From NCBI GenBank assembly GCA_019188255.1, contig JAETXT010000007.1, positions 3,844,001 through 3,908,000 of the forward strand: a stretch of 64,000 nt of DNA. Reading direction: 5' to 3'. The translations under genes and the position numbers were made by a program. Shown here in pieces: positions 1 through 10,457 of this stretch. Source of the DNA: Verticillium longisporum (taxonomy: Eukaryota; Ascomycota; Sordariomycetes; Glomerellales; Plectosphaerellaceae). The notes under the pieces are model-generated. The model ran no database searches. It saw only the letters and a program-made list of their open reading frames with translations, and was not told the DNA's origin. Within the stretch, counting starts at the first letter, position 1. Each line of letters opens with the position of its first letter.

Positions 1-135
1 GTGATGATGGCTCTTCTCCAGGCCGTGGTAGGGGGCGGCAGAGGCGGCGTGCTCGGCGCCGGGGCCGCGGGGGTCCTTTTCGCCGCAGGCCGGCGACGAG
101 CGCCGGAGCAGTGCAAGCGGCGAAGTGGCGACCAT
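1..135 (-). CDS. possible 5' end of an unidentified gene, cut by the window edge
   Basis: Reading leftwards from an ATG at 135, the minus strand stays open for 45 codons to the window edge. The predicted residues are rich in Ala, Pro, Ser and Gly with a His run at the edge, and resemble no family I know. The stretch is much more GC-rich than the next 800 bases, which fits an exon start followed by upstream promoter sequence. The opposite strand is also open here, so strand choice is uncertain. This is a tentative call based on base composition and the open frame only. Confidence 0.25.
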   Translation of the reverse strand, partial: MVATSPLALLRRSSPACGEKDPRGPGAEHAASAAPYHGLEKSHHH

Positions 136-1252
136 GAAGGCGCAGATACAAAAGTCGACCGTTTCGTTCGCCTGGACGAATGTTCGGTCGCGTCACACAC
201 GACAACACACGACAACCTCGTCTCAGGCACAGAGAAAAATCGCAGTGCAGCATGACGGCGGGCGGCTTTGCTTAAGAAGCCGACAACGGGTGCGCGCGTG
301 TGCGTGCAAGCCACTCCCTTCCCCCCCACCAAGTCGCTTTCGCTCTCGAAGAATTAGGGTCAACAAAGAGGCATAGTTCAAAGCATGTCAGCCTTGATTG
401 CGTCGCTGATCGGAAGCCGCGGCCGGGATCATCGGGAAGTACGACCTTGACGGATGGGCGCGGAAATAGGGCCAACGGGGGGTGGGGTCGCGTCAGGGGG
501 CCGACAATCTCAAGAATGGCCTTCTATCGACGGCGACATTTGGCCCATGAGTCTCTCTCCCAATTGGGGCCCTCGGGAGGGTACCTTTGGAATGGGTCTT
601 TGCCTTTCGATGCTGTGTGGCCCCCCTTATTGTGACGGACTCGGGGCACCTGACCGTTGCGAAATGACCTTTGAGTCGGGCGCCTCGTGGCATCAATAGT
701 CCGTTCCTTGGTCCATCCCCGAACGTGGACGGCCTATAGGCGGGAGACATTTAGTGTGCATAAATGACAGGTCGGTTCAGCCTCCTACTTTGTCCCCCCC
801 CTTTGAGTGACGTACAAGTGGCATGAGTGGCCCTTTTCCCAGGTCTCCTTTTGACTTGGTTGTCAGCCAATTTACCAACAGCAGCGACTAGATAATGCAA
901 CGGCATCTCCCGACTGCTATTATTACAAAGCTCTATGCAAGTCGAGGATTACAAAGTTAAAGCAGAAAAAAAAAGAGGGAGAAGACGAAGAAGAAGAAGA
1001 CAGTATCGAAGTAGGGAGAACAAACGAAGAAAGCGATCAAGCAAGGCCACGGGACGGGGCAGTTGAAAGCCAACCAACCGGCCAGCCCCCTCGGCCATCC
1101 GTATATACGGCCCCAAAACAACAACAAAAGTCGCCCATTGTTTCCTTTCCTGTCGCTCGTCCCAACGCCTGATCAAAGTGCCTTTTGAACAAAACAGCAG
1201 ATAATTGAGGCTCCTGGTCCCGGTCCTGGTCCTACCTGGAGGACGGACGGCT
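136..1252. other. intergenic: 3' flank of STU1 and possible promoter of the left-edge gene
   Basis: No coding region is supported. The right part (about 950-1200) is purine-rich on the plus strand and probably holds the 3' UTR of the STU1 gene, which is transcribed leftwards. The open frame that runs from STU1 into this stretch is the wrong frame beyond a one-base break near 1548-1552 and should not be read as protein. Confidence 0.5.
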
Positions 1253-4200
1253 TCACGTGCTGACGCCGTTCTGCTCGCGCTGGCGCTTGGCAATGTAGTA
1301 CGTGATGAGGTTCTTCGGATCGTCCTTGGTCGTCTTGACGGCCTCCCAGAACGGCCCGTCGCCGATGCGCGACTGCAGCGCCACGCACAGCTGCACGGCG
1401 CCCATGCGGACCCCGGACTCGGCCGACTCGAGACACCGTCCCGCGAGCCCCGCCAACTGCCCGAGCTCGCCCTCGGATGGCGCGTAGCCTTCTCGCTTCT
1501 CGAGAACCTCCTTGAGGATGTGGAGCCCCATGCTGAGGCACCGGCAGCCCCCGTCGTCGAGTCGGCGCTGTCACCCAGAAGCTTCGTCATGGTCATGACC
1601 ATCTCAGGCGCATCGCCAATGGTCACCAGTTCGGCCGCCAGCAGCTCTAGACCGCTGACAATGTGCGTCCGCGAGTCGTAGGCGCTGCGCGAGGCCACGA
1701 GCGCCTCGAGACCACGCGCCACGTGCGGCTGGAAGCGGTCCCTCTCCTTCTTGAGGAGAAGCTTAACCGTCGCAAGAATCTGCGCCTTGACGTCCTGCAC
1801 CTTCTCCGGTGCGAGCGTCTCGAGCGGCGCCTCGAGGAACTGAAAGAGACCGGTGAGGAGCGCGTCAAACTTCTCGTCCGTGAAGACGGCCCGGTTCTCG
1901 CGAATCAGCGTCTGCAGCTTGCGGAAGCCGTGCACGTCGAGGGAACGCGCCTTGACCCGCGTGATGCCGCTCTCCAAGAGTTTTGTGTTCTGACGCGACT
2001 TATCGGGGGACTCGGGCAGGCCGGTGGGGTTCAAATGTCCGATCGCCGGCACGCCGGCATTCTCATTGACGGGCCTATCTTCGAGCACGGGGATGACGAT
2101 GACGGGCTTGGGAGTCGTCTGGTCCTCTTCGGTGAAGGGATCCTCAAAGACCTTGAGCGTCTTCGATGGTGTCGTGCTCATCTCCTTCTGAGGGCTCTGC
2201 ACCACAATCTCCGGGCTTGCTGGCGCCACCCGCGGGCTCGTCGGAACCTCGGGCACCGCGGACTCGACGGGCACAGTCGACTCTGGATTTGCGGGCTCGA
2301 CTTCGGACGGCTGCTCTTGTTCCTCGGGCGCGGGCGACCGGTCCTTCAGGCTCAGGCTTTCGACGCTCGGGACAAGCAAAGTCAGCTCTTCATTGGCTTT
2401 GGACGGGCTGCTTGCAAGTGTGATGGGCGCGTGCGCTGGCTTCGCCGGGCTCGCCCTCGGCGAGGGTTGAGGCTTCGCGGGGCTAACCCGTGGCGAGGCG
2501 GTCGTCTTCATCGCAGCTGGCTTAGCTGTGGGAGATGGCAGGCTCGATTCACTAACATGAGACGCATGCCCGGGTCTCGTCCTAGGAGGGACCCGCCTCG
2601 GCGGGGTCTCAATCTTGGCCTTTGGTGTGTTCGTTCTCGACTTGAGGCTTTGCGGGCTCGAGGCCTCGGCCGACGAGCCTTCATGTGTCCGAATCGAATA
2701 AGGGCCAGCAGTGGCGGGACGCTGGGGTTGTTCGGGGCGCTTCTTTGTTGGCCGCATGGGTCTCACAGACATACCACCAGATACGGTGGACTCGGGACGA
2801 GGACGTGTCGTCGCCGCTGATGTAGCGGCTGCAGCGGGGGGCGCGTTGGAGCTGCTCGAGACTGTCCTCGCTGGTGAAATGTGTGCCATGGCTGATCCTG
2901 GTCTTGCGGGCATGTTTCGGCCAGACATGGCCTTCTTCTGTGCCAACATGGCTTCTCTTAGACTAGGTTTTGACGAGGTGGCCATGGTGCTCCTAGACAG
3001 GCCCATACCGGGTCGAACAGGACCTTCCTCGACCTTCTTTGCCGCACCGGGATTGTGCGAGTCCTTGTTGAGCAGCTTTTGCGCCGTCGCGTCGAGGTTC
3101 TCCATGATGCTGTCGCCTGTCAGTCATGTCTGTGCAACCGTTGATCGGCCTTGCGTTGCCACTCACACTTCTGCCCTGGCAGGCCAATAAGTCGCAAAGG
3201 CCCAGTAGGTGCCGCGCATCTTCTCTCGCACGCCGGGGTTTGAGTCGTTGAGGCCCTTCTTGATGCACTTCTCAAAGAGCTCCACACCGCCGTTATGCTC
3301 AATGTGGCTCTTGTGGTGGCCTTCCTTCTTGAGGATGGTCTGCAGCCAGTCCGCAGCGTACGTGCGCGGCTGCACGTTCTTGTCCTGGCATGCGCCCCAG
3401 ACGTGCTGCATGATTCGACTGTTGTAAGAGGCCCTACCGACGATGGCGTCGACGGTCACGTTGGCCTGTTGCGAGGCAATCTTCTTGGTGGCGGCGCAGA
3501 GCTTGATGAAGGTCTGCATGAGCAGCTCGACCAGCGGGTCCATGCCCGGTCCGAAAGCGTGGGCAATGTCCTGGACGAGGGCGCAGCCTTCCTTGGACAG
3601 ACTTGTGCGTAGCGAGTTGACGGCCTTGATGATGCCGTCGAGGAGGGCCTTGAGCCCGAGGAGGAAGGGCTCCCGGAAATCCTGCGCCACGTTTCCTGCG
3701 ATCAGCCGGCGTAGCTTCTTGACGCTCTCCTCTCTCTTCAGCCAATTTTGCTCCGACTCCCTGCCCTCCAAGTGCAAGTGCATGTCCCGAAGTATATCTT
3801 CTAGCTCGCGTAGCGTGTTCACGTAGGACGACTCCGCCTTGTCAGTCCGGACGTCCCGGACCCGTGTGAAGGGTCGCTCGCTCGGCGGGGCCGAAGTGCT
3901 GGCGGCGAGAGTCGGTCGACTCGGGGGTGCCATGTCGGAGGGCGTCTCGGGGCGGGTGCCGCTGGGGAGCAGCTCCTTGACGATGGCTTGTTCGATGGCC
4001 GGGCGGACCTTGAAGTTCTTCAGCTGGCGCTTGAGATCGGACTTGGCGGCATTGGGCGAGTTGCTGAGCATGGCAAGGATTAGCGACAGGGAGCGAGAAC
4101 CAGAGGCTCGTGGTGTATGTAGGGGGTAAAGGCAGACATACCGGAACAGCTCAATGACGGTGGCCTTGGCAACATCGCGCACCATGCCGTCGGCGTCCTC

Positions 4201-4725
4201 GAGCAGATCCATCAAGGTCGGCACATAGCCGCGAAACTGCAGACCCTGTTCCTGATGCATCTGCAGCACCCACTGCATGCCGGCCTCCTTGGCGCGCGGG
4301 TTCTTGCCCGCCATGGCAATGTTCCTTACCATGCGCTCGACGTCGGCGGGCGCGACGGCGTACAGGGTGGTCAGCGCCTGGGCGGCGAGTGTCCTAAACT
4401 TCTCCTTCTGGTCGCCGAGCTTGTCGATGACGAGGGGCAGGGTAGCCTTGAGCTCCCTGTTGAGGAACTTGGGCTCCTGGCGCGAGAGGCGCGTCAGCAA
4501 GTGGTTGAGCGAGGTGAAGCCAGCATTGACGAGTACGGCATGTTGGGAGGACGAGGCCAGACGCAGAGCGTCAAAGATGGAAGGCACGAGGTGATCGGGG
4601 ACATTATGCTGCTTGATGCCGGACTTGAGCGCCGTCACATGGTTGACCTTGGCGTCGACGGCAGCATCGGAGCGAAGCACTCGGAGCAGGTTCTCGACCT
4701 GGTCGTCGGATATCTTTTCGGCCAT
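1253..4725 (-). CDS. stu1: CLASP-family microtubule plus-end protein STU1 (one frame break)
   Basis: Three exons: 4725-4142, 4063-3167 and 3109-1253, about 1,113 residues once one base is restored. The start is the ATG of MAEKISDDQ at 4725; the longer open frame upstream is UTR. Residues 1-230 form a TOG/HEAT array; roughly 280-500 match the CLASP N-terminal domain; a long Ser/Pro/Lys-rich basic linker (several SPAKP/SPRV repeats, likely microtubule binding) follows; the C-terminus is again helical and ends in a QREQ-type tail. CLASP/Stu1 proteins bind tubulin and stabilise spindle microtubules at kinetochores and the midzone. The frame breaks at a C5 run (1548-1552, plus strand): one more base joins the SADSTTG segment to the family C-terminus starting near MGLHILKEV. 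Intron 2 uses the acceptor giving EV|IMENL. Family assignment is firm; the frame break looks technical. Confidence 0.93.
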
Positions 4726-5839
4726 GCCCCGGTTTGAGATGGACGAGGGAGGGGGTGGAGAGAGGTTTGGAGCGTGTATGCGATGGAGGGGTCCTGTCGG
4801 TGGGAAGTCAATGTCAGTGGCAGGACCTAGGCAGGGTTGGCACATGCGCGTCGAGGATATGTTGCAGGCATAGGAATGTGTTGTCTGGGATGGGTATATG
4901 GACGATGGGGGTCGCCTTGTGCATGGACTCACCAGTGGCCGAGGGGTTTGGTTGATGCAATGCAATGCGAAAAGAGAGAATACTGAAGAATTGGATGGGG
5001 CAATCACGAACGCGACTCTGTGTGTGCTTCAGGAACGTAGCGAGATGGCGGGGCAGCTGTTGTTGACTGCAAGTGACGTTTATTAACCTCTCGCTGGGGT
5101 CTGTTGTTTGCTTGCAACGCAGCAGGCGACAGCAAACGACGTCGAATGGAAAACAAAGGGGGTCCCGGCCGCCCCTCCCTCGTGTTGCTCCGTGCCCATG
5201 GTGATCGGGGCAGGGGCTACCGGGTGATTGGCTGATCCTATCTTATCGATCCTTGAGTGGAGCTTTAGCCGCCTGTACCTCTCCACCTGCACCTACTACA
5301 GTACCCGCTACCAGAACTGGTAGCTGCAGCAAGCTCCAGGCAAGCAGGTCAGTGGCAGGTGCGGGGGAGGAGAGGCTAGCGCGCAGCTGGAGGCGCTGCA
5401 TCAGCCACTTTTGCCCCTCCACCTCCACTGAGGGACCTCGAACCGGGCCACAGGTAGGTAGTTAGTCAAGGACGCGAGCAGTCCAGAGCTCTGGGCAGCA
5501 GCAGGGTCTTATGCTGCACTGCTGCAGCAGGGGGAGAGAGAGAGAGAGAGACGAGAGAGGGGAGGCAGACAGGAGATGAGGGGGGCGAATTCGAGACGGA
5601 AGCTCGTGTTCCTCTTTTTTAGTCTTCCATCTTTCACGAAGCACTGCTGTCGGTTCTCTCATGCCCATCCCTGACATCGTCCATCAGAACGAGATTCTAG
5701 CGGGTTCAGCGGATCTGTTCGTACAGTACCTAGGTAGCTTGCTGTGCCACACCTCGAAACGCTAGTTGTAGTGACCACCACTAAATCGGCCCCATCTCAG
5801 CTCACCAGCCTCGGTCTCCAAGCCTCATCGTGCCATCCG
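4726..5839. promoter_or_regulatory. divergent promoter region between STU1 and the BSP-family gene
   Basis: The 1.1 kb between two divergently transcribed genes holds their 5' UTRs and promoters. Visible elements are a GA microsatellite at about 5533-5550 and the palindrome TACCTAGGTA at 5727-5736, just upstream of the BSP gene. No TATA box or start site can be fixed from sequence. Confidence 0.5.
5533..5550. repeat. GA dinucleotide repeat
   Basis: A run of about nine GA units followed by a shorter GA stretch, in the divergent promoter region. It is a simple sequence repeat with no coding role. Confidence 0.8.
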
Positions 5840-6874
5840 ATGGAACCTCGATCCCAGACGACCCCGAATCCGCGGCGACTCTCAACCTCCATCCTCGAAC
5901 CCGTCATGTCGCTCGCTTCGCAGTCACCAGCCATCTCAAACCCGTTTGCGCCCCTCTCCACCCCCGTCCCGCGTCCTGAAACAGACGACTCGTCTTCAAC
6001 ACCATCCTCGTCTGCATCTCCGTCTCAGTCTGAGCCTCCCTCACATTCATCAACCGCCATGGCCGCCACCGCCGCCGCCTCCACCGCCGCCTCCGCCTCC
6101 AAAAACCCCTTTCCCACCCCCAAGCTACGCCTCGAGATCCGCGACCTCAACCACGCCGGCGCAACCGCCTTCCTCGCGACGACGACAGCCTCGACCCTCC
6201 TCCAAGACGCCATCGCCAACGTCCTGCGCCTCCTCTACAGCACGCCCTCAACCCCGGACACGACGACGCCCCCGACCCGCTCCGTGACCGTCATCCTGCG
6301 CGCCATGCTCGGCGTGGCCTACACGACGGGCTCCGACCTCGACGCCGACCACAAGGAGATCCACTTCTCGCTGTCCTACATCGCCGGCATCCCCGCCGAC
6401 CGCCGCACCGCCGAGATCACGGGCGTCCTGACCCACGAGCTCGTCCACTGCTACCAGTGGAACGCCCGCGGCACCTGTCCCGGCGGCCTCATCGAGGGCG
6501 TCGCCGACTGGGTCCGCCTGCGCTGCCGCCTGTCGCCGCCCCCCTGGAAGCGCGAGACGGACGGCCGCTGGGACGGCGGCTACCAGCACACGGCCTACTT
6601 TCTCGACTACCTCGAGCGCCGCTTCGGCGACGGCACCGTCCGCCGCCTCAACGAGAAGCTGAGGACAGCCCAGTACCACGAAAAGGCCTTCTGGACCGAG
6701 CTGCTCGGCCGGCCCGTCGAGCAGCTGTGGGGGGACTACGCCGACAAGGTGAGGGACGATGAGACGGTCATTGTCAACAAGGACGACATTTCGGATGATG
6801 ATGTGAGGTTGGGGCTGAGGGACGGCGCTGCGGCGGTGGAGGGCAAGCCAGATGGACAGGACGGTGGTAGGTAG
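5840..6874 (+). CDS. BSP-family (plant basic secretory protein-like) putative metallopeptidase
   Basis: Single exon, 344 residues from the ATG at 5840; in-frame ATGs at 5744 and 5906 are alternatives. The first 100 residues are low-complexity Ser/Pro/Thr/Ala and not conserved in kind. The rest matches the BSP family: a KLRLEIRD strand, then HELVH (H199, E200, H203), a gluzincin-type zinc site, followed by CYQWNARG, GLIEGVADWVRL and an AYFLDYLERRFGDG segment, all characteristic. Members in plants are secreted and linked to defence, and are proposed to be peptidases by their fold. I see no N-terminal signal peptide here, so this protein is probably intracellular or uses another route. No intron is needed. 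Proteolytic activity is inferred from the motif only. Confidence 0.85.
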   Translation: MEPRSQTTPNPRRLSTSILEPVMSLASQSPAISNPFAPLSTPVPRPETDDSSSTPSSSASPSQSEPPSHSSTAMAATAAASTAASASKNPFPTPKLRLEIRDLNHAGATAFLATTTASTLLQDAIANVLRLLYSTPSTPDTTTPPTRSVTVILRAMLGVAYTTGSDLDADHKEIHFSLSYIAGIPADRRTAEITGVLTHELVHCYQWNARGTCPGGLIEGVADWVRLRCRLSPPPWKRETDGRWDGGYQHTAYFLDYLERRFGDGTVRRLNEKLRTAQYHEKAFWTELLGRPVEQLWGDYADKVRDDETVIVNKDDISDDDVRLGLRDGAAAVEGKPDGQDGGR

Positions 6875-7213
6875 GTAGGTAAGTAGAGTTGCCGATTATT
6901 TAGAAAGCAAGCGTTGCATATGCGTGTAATGTATGTGCGTCATCGAGATTGACCTACTCACGTTGGATGAAAACACGACGAGAAAGGAATACAATGTTTT
7001 GTAGTGTTTGTACCGACGAATGAAACTCTGAATACACCGCTACCGAGGACCGAGACCGATACCTGAACCATAGAAACCCAAACGCCTAGCCCAATTCCAC
7101 CGTATTCCACCTGAAATGCCCGTTTTGCTGATCGCCCGACTGTCCGTCTTTCGTGAGACGGGCCTGTACTCCTCAGAGAAGCAGGCACGAGTACGACGAG
7201 CGTGATCGCTAAC
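6875..7213. other. convergent intergenic region
   Basis: A 3'-to-3' spacer between the BSP gene and the next minus-strand gene. It starts with a short GTAG tetranucleotide run and is AT-richer than the flanking exons. It presumably holds both 3' UTRs; nothing else is seen. Confidence 0.5.
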
Positions 7214-8395
7214 TCATGCGCGTAGAGGCTCGTTGTGCTGCACGTCGTTCTCGCTGACGACGCTGCCGACTTCGGACCAACTCGCTGGTGTCATCATACC
7301 CTCACTCTCGCTGAGCACGTCGTACGGACGGCCGTTGTCGCCACCCTTGGAAGACACGACGTCGTTGGCAATGTCCTCGCCGGAGCCGGCCAGAGAAACC
7401 GAATCCGTCGGCGTCAAAACACCCTCGCTGACCATCTCGGGCTCGGACATGGGAGCGGCGGGCGACATGGGCAGGGGCGAGTAAAAGTTGGAGCTCGAAC
7501 CCTGGGCCCAAGCCTGGATGGAAGCGTACGCCTCGGAGGCACTATGGTCATCCTGGTCCTGGCCTGCCGTCATGTACTCGTCCTGGTCGAGCTCGCGGTC
7601 GAGCGTGGTCGAGCGCTCTGTGGCCGTGTCGTTGTCAGTGGTTACATCCACGAGGTCGGGCGTGGCGGTGGAGAGGGCGGCAGAGAGATTGGGGGGCGCG
7701 TCGTCGGCGTCGCGGGTCGTGGCGCTGTAAATGTCTGACATGGAATCATCGTGGTGGGGTGCGACGTTATTGGCGTTGTTGGCGTTGTCGAAGAGCTCCA
7801 CAGGATCGATCCGGTATTCGTCGTCGAACGGGTTGGCGAGCGCCGCCGCCGCCGCCGCTGCAGCGAGGCCTCGGGCGCCCTCGTTGCGGCGTCGGACCTG
7901 AGCTTCGCCCTCGTTGACATTTGCGCCCGTCTTGAAAACGAACGAGTTGCTCTCGCCACTGGCGTCTTGCCGAAGAAAGTCGTCAAAGCTGGAGCCCTCG
8001 GTGGCGGCTGGCAGCTGGGCGGCGGGCGAAGCCTGTTCGTCGGCCTTCTTCTGGAACTCGAGCTTGGACAGGTGGATGGCGTTCCAGTACATCAGCTCCT
8101 CTCGCTGACGACGGCGAGTTTCTTCGTCGGCATCGACGCCGGGTTGGCCACCGACGCCGCCGCGTGACTCGAGGAAGCCTTGAGCATCCTCAGGCCGGTT
8201 GAACATGGGTGGGCGCTCGCCAGGCTCAACACCCTCGCCCAGCGAATGTAAGGCCATGGCGATGCGTCTGCGGATGTCATCGGTATAGCGTCGGAGCTCA
8301 GGGGACTCGTAAATGGCGATGGCTGCGGCGACGGCTACGGACACAGCGATGACGCCGGCTGAAGCAAAAGCACCATGGTTAATACCAGGCGGCAT
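7214..8395 (-). CDS. conserved fungal protein with N-terminal membrane anchor, function unknown
   Basis: Single exon, 393 residues, starting MPPGINHGA. A hydrophobic Ala/Val/Ile segment at about residues 12-30 is the only likely membrane span. It is followed by a charged helical region (residues 30-120: YTDDIRRRIAMAL, then an EETRRRQREEL stretch). The remainder is acidic and Ser/Asp/Thr-rich and looks disordered, with an Ala run near residue 180. The domain order suggests a tail exposed on one face of an internal membrane. It resembles proteins seen in many filamentous ascomycetes, but I know no function. The short N-terminal span could instead be a signal anchor or a mitochondrial import signal. 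Coding assignment is strong from length, codon pattern and the sharp ends. Confidence 0.8.
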   Translation of the reverse strand: MPPGINHGAFASAGVIAVSVAVAAAIAIYESPELRRYTDDIRRRIAMALHSLGEGVEPGERPPMFNRPEDAQGFLESRGGVGGQPGVDADEETRRRQREELMYWNAIHLSKLEFQKKADEQASPAAQLPAATEGSSFDDFLRQDASGESNSFVFKTGANVNEGEAQVRRRNEGARGLAAAAAAAALANPFDDEYRIDPVELFDNANNANNVAPHHDDSMSDIYSATTRDADDAPPNLSAALSTATPDLVDVTTDNDTATERSTTLDRELDQDEYMTAGQDQDDHSASEAYASIQAWAQGSSSNFYSPLPMSPAAPMSEPEMVSEGVLTPTDSVSLAGSGEDIANDVVSSKGGDNGRPYDVLSESEGMMTPASWSEVGSVVSENDVQHNEPLRA

Positions 8396-9147
8396 GGTGA
8401 CGTGGGTGTATGTAAAGAGTATGTATGGGAAGAAGACCGGCGGGGAATGAGTGCAAGTGGGCGCTCAAGTGTCAAAGAGTGCAAAGGAGGAAGAAGACAC
8501 GAAGCAAAGCTCGAGGATCAGATAAACACAAGAATACAGAAACAGAAGGTGCTTGCGTGGACGATTCTGGTCAATCCAGTGGTTGCCCGGATGGACCAAG
8601 ACAGGTCAAGCGATGGCCTTCGCCACCCTCCCCCCCCCCTCCCGCCACCTTAGGCAGCAGACCCAACAGACAAGCACCAGAGAGCAGCGGCATGACAGCG
8701 GGGTAGCGACTACTTGGTGCTCGGGACGGCTGATCTCTGCAAGGGGCATGCGCTCGCGAACATATGATCATATCTGCTCACCTTTCGCTGCGACGGGAAG
8801 AGGCATGCTGGGCCTGTCTCGAAGGAGGGTCGGTGATGCGATGTAGGAGGGTGTGTAGGGGGTTGAGAGCTCGACAATCAGTCGGTCTTGGGCTTCTTGC
8901 AAGGTACCAACCAGTCTCGGTGTGCTTAGAGGGAGGCACAGCAGCGCAGGAGCCTGCCTTCAGCGAGGTAGAAAGACTCGCCATCTGCTTACGTACGGTC
9001 TCCGCTTTTCTAGCAGTGTGCCTACAAAGCTACGCTGGAGCCTGACGGCTCACAACGCCTCTTTGCAAATAACAACCAAAGAAATGGAATATAGCATTGA
9101 AGTTGAGATAGGCTCGCAAAAAGGGGGTCTGATGATTACAGACTCGA
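8396..9147. other. upstream region of the anchored-protein gene; no gene seen
   Basis: This contains the 5' UTR and promoter of the minus-strand gene ending at 8395. A short poly-C stretch lies near 8630. Open frames here are short, overlap each other and lack recognisable motifs. Confidence 0.4.
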
Positions 9148-9149
9148 GC

Positions 9150-9153
9150 AAAA
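9150..9153 (-). terminator. RNA polymerase III terminator of the left tRNA-Ile
   Basis: A run of four T residues on the minus strand, starting nine bases past the tRNA 3' end, in the usual position for Pol III termination. Confidence 0.75.
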
Positions 9154-9161
9154 GATATCGC

Positions 9162-9235
9162 TGGTCAGTATGAGGGTCGAACTCATGACCTTGGCATTAT
9201 TAGTACCACGCTCTAACCAACTGAGCTAACCGACC
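9162..9235 (-). tRNA. tRNA-Ile (anticodon AAU), copy 1
   Basis: A 74-nt cloverleaf without intron. The acceptor stem pairs GGTCGGT with ACTGACC, followed by discriminator A. The D arm contains TTAGCTCAGTTGGTTAGAG (A box); the anticodon loop is CTAATAA with anticodon AAT; the T arm contains GAGTTCGACCCTC (B box). The CCA end is not encoded, as expected for a eukaryotic gene. It reads isoleucine AUU (and AUC after A34-to-inosine editing). It is transcribed leftwards, away from its twin at 9894-9967. Confidence 0.97.
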
Positions 9236-9236
9236 A

Positions 9237-9892
9237 GTTGAAGTATTGCTTCTTGTGAGTGGGTCACCCAGAGAAAGCTCATGATTCTGAGAAACCACCA
9301 TTCCGCAGCTGAGAAAACATGCGAGAGGAGGTTATCACATTTTTGAAACATTGAGGTTATTGACAGTCGAAGAGACAGTCGTGAAGGCGGCAGGCTGCTA
9401 CAGGTAGCTCTGACACGTGCGGGAAGTAGGCAGAATGTGGTATACATGGTACGTCCACCAATGCTGATCAAAGTCGAGATTGGCGGCTTCCGGCCCCGGA
9501 TGAGCTAATGCACCAAACGACTCTTGATCCGGGTGCATCGCATGAGCCGTGGTGCACTATTCATTCGTAGGACGCCATCCCAACCTGCTATTGTTCACCG
9601 AGTGCCTTCTTTCGTGCCCCTTTCCATCCTTTCCATGGGGGGCTACTTTTTCTAGAACCTGCCAAGGCCTCAGCTGCAGATTTGGCGCCCCACATCTTAC
9701 AGCAAAGTCATCTGGAACATGCCCACGTTCCGATAAGATTCAACCCCCGATCTGTGGCGAAGCCTCCCCACCTAAGGTAGCCCACGATCTCACTGCTTTC
9801 CTTCCTAAGGCCCCACCTCACGATCGTGAATATGCCCACAAGAATGACCAGAGTCGACAGAATGCCTGCAATTTCCGGCTTCCAACATCAAT
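9237..9892. other. spacer between the two divergent tRNA-Ile genes
   Basis: 656 bases between the inverted tRNA arms. I find no convincing coding frame or repeat. An open frame of about 126 codons on the plus strand runs into the right-hand tRNA and shows no motifs, so it is not called. Confidence 0.5.
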
Positions 9893-9893
9893 T

Positions 9894-9967
9894 GGTCGGT
9901 TAGCTCAGTTGGTTAGAGCGTGGTACTAATAATGCCAAGGTCATGAGTTCGACCCTCATACTGACCA
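9894..9967 (+). tRNA. tRNA-Ile (anticodon AAU), copy 2
   Basis: Sequence identical to the copy at 9162-9235, on the opposite strand and transcribed rightwards. Same complete cloverleaf, intact A and B boxes, no intron, no encoded CCA. Both copies look functional. Confidence 0.97.
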
Positions 9968-9975
9968 GCGATATC

Positions 9976-9979
9976 TTTT
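9976..9979 (+). terminator. RNA polymerase III terminator of the right tRNA-Ile
   Basis: T4 run nine bases after the tRNA 3' end, in the same position as in the left copy. Confidence 0.75.
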
Positions 9980-9981
9980 GC

Positions 9982-10457
9982 CAACAAGGCCTAGTGATGC
10001 ATGTTTAGCGACGATTGGTTGCGATACCTTTTGCTTGCTCGAGGTCCCAGTCCGAGGTTTGCACGAGAGGTTCGAGCTGTCTTCCTTTGCTAGATGTCAA
10101 ATAGTACCATGAGTTTCCTTACCCATATCAAGCAATATTCTGCTCCTCGAGATACTGATGATGACCAGCCTCAGACCTGACAAACAAGGATGGACCATGA
10201 TGAATCACTTGCGCGGACGTGAAAAGGTTGATGACAGAAACTCCAGAATAGTCTGTTCTAGGTTCTTGCTTAACAGTTTGTATTGGACTTTCAAATATTT
10301 CCACGTTCAACGTCGTGTGAAATGGTGGCTCATAGTCCATTTAGAGCGATCTTGACGCCCCTGGCATACCTCTTGCCGTTCAACCCAACCTGATATCTGT
10401 TGCTACGCCACTATAACGCCATGCTGCAATAATAATGAAAACCCCGGCAGACGATGT
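9982..10457. other. intergenic, nothing recognised
   Basis: AT-richer sequence between the right-hand tRNA and the small spliced gene. Only short overlapping open frames without motifs are present. Part of it may be the 3' UTR of the small gene. Confidence 0.4.

Larger units (their letters stand above)
9148..9236 (-). repeat. left arm of an 89-bp perfect inverted repeat containing tRNA-Ile
   Basis: The reverse complement of this segment is identical, base for base, to 9893-9981. It covers one base 5' of the tRNA, the whole tRNA gene and 14 bases of 3' flank with the T4 terminator. Identity stops abruptly at both ends. Confidence 0.95.
9893..9981 (+). repeat. right arm of the 89-bp perfect inverted repeat
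   Basis: Identical in reverse complement to 9148-9236, including the 3' flank GCGATATCTTTTGC. The 5' flanks outside the arms have only weak similarity. Confidence 0.95.

Noticed and set aside
949..1530. C-terminal extension of STU1 in its original frame
   Set aside because: Past the C5 run the frame gives Ser/Arg-rich nonsense, while the neighbouring frame gives the conserved CLASP C-terminus.
1663..2820. 385-codon open frame antisense to STU1
   Set aside because: Arg/Leu-rich shadow of the low-complexity STU1 linker, no motif, no separate promoter.
9549..9929. 126-codon open frame running into a tRNA
   Set aside because: It ends within the tRNA-Ile gene and has no coding features.
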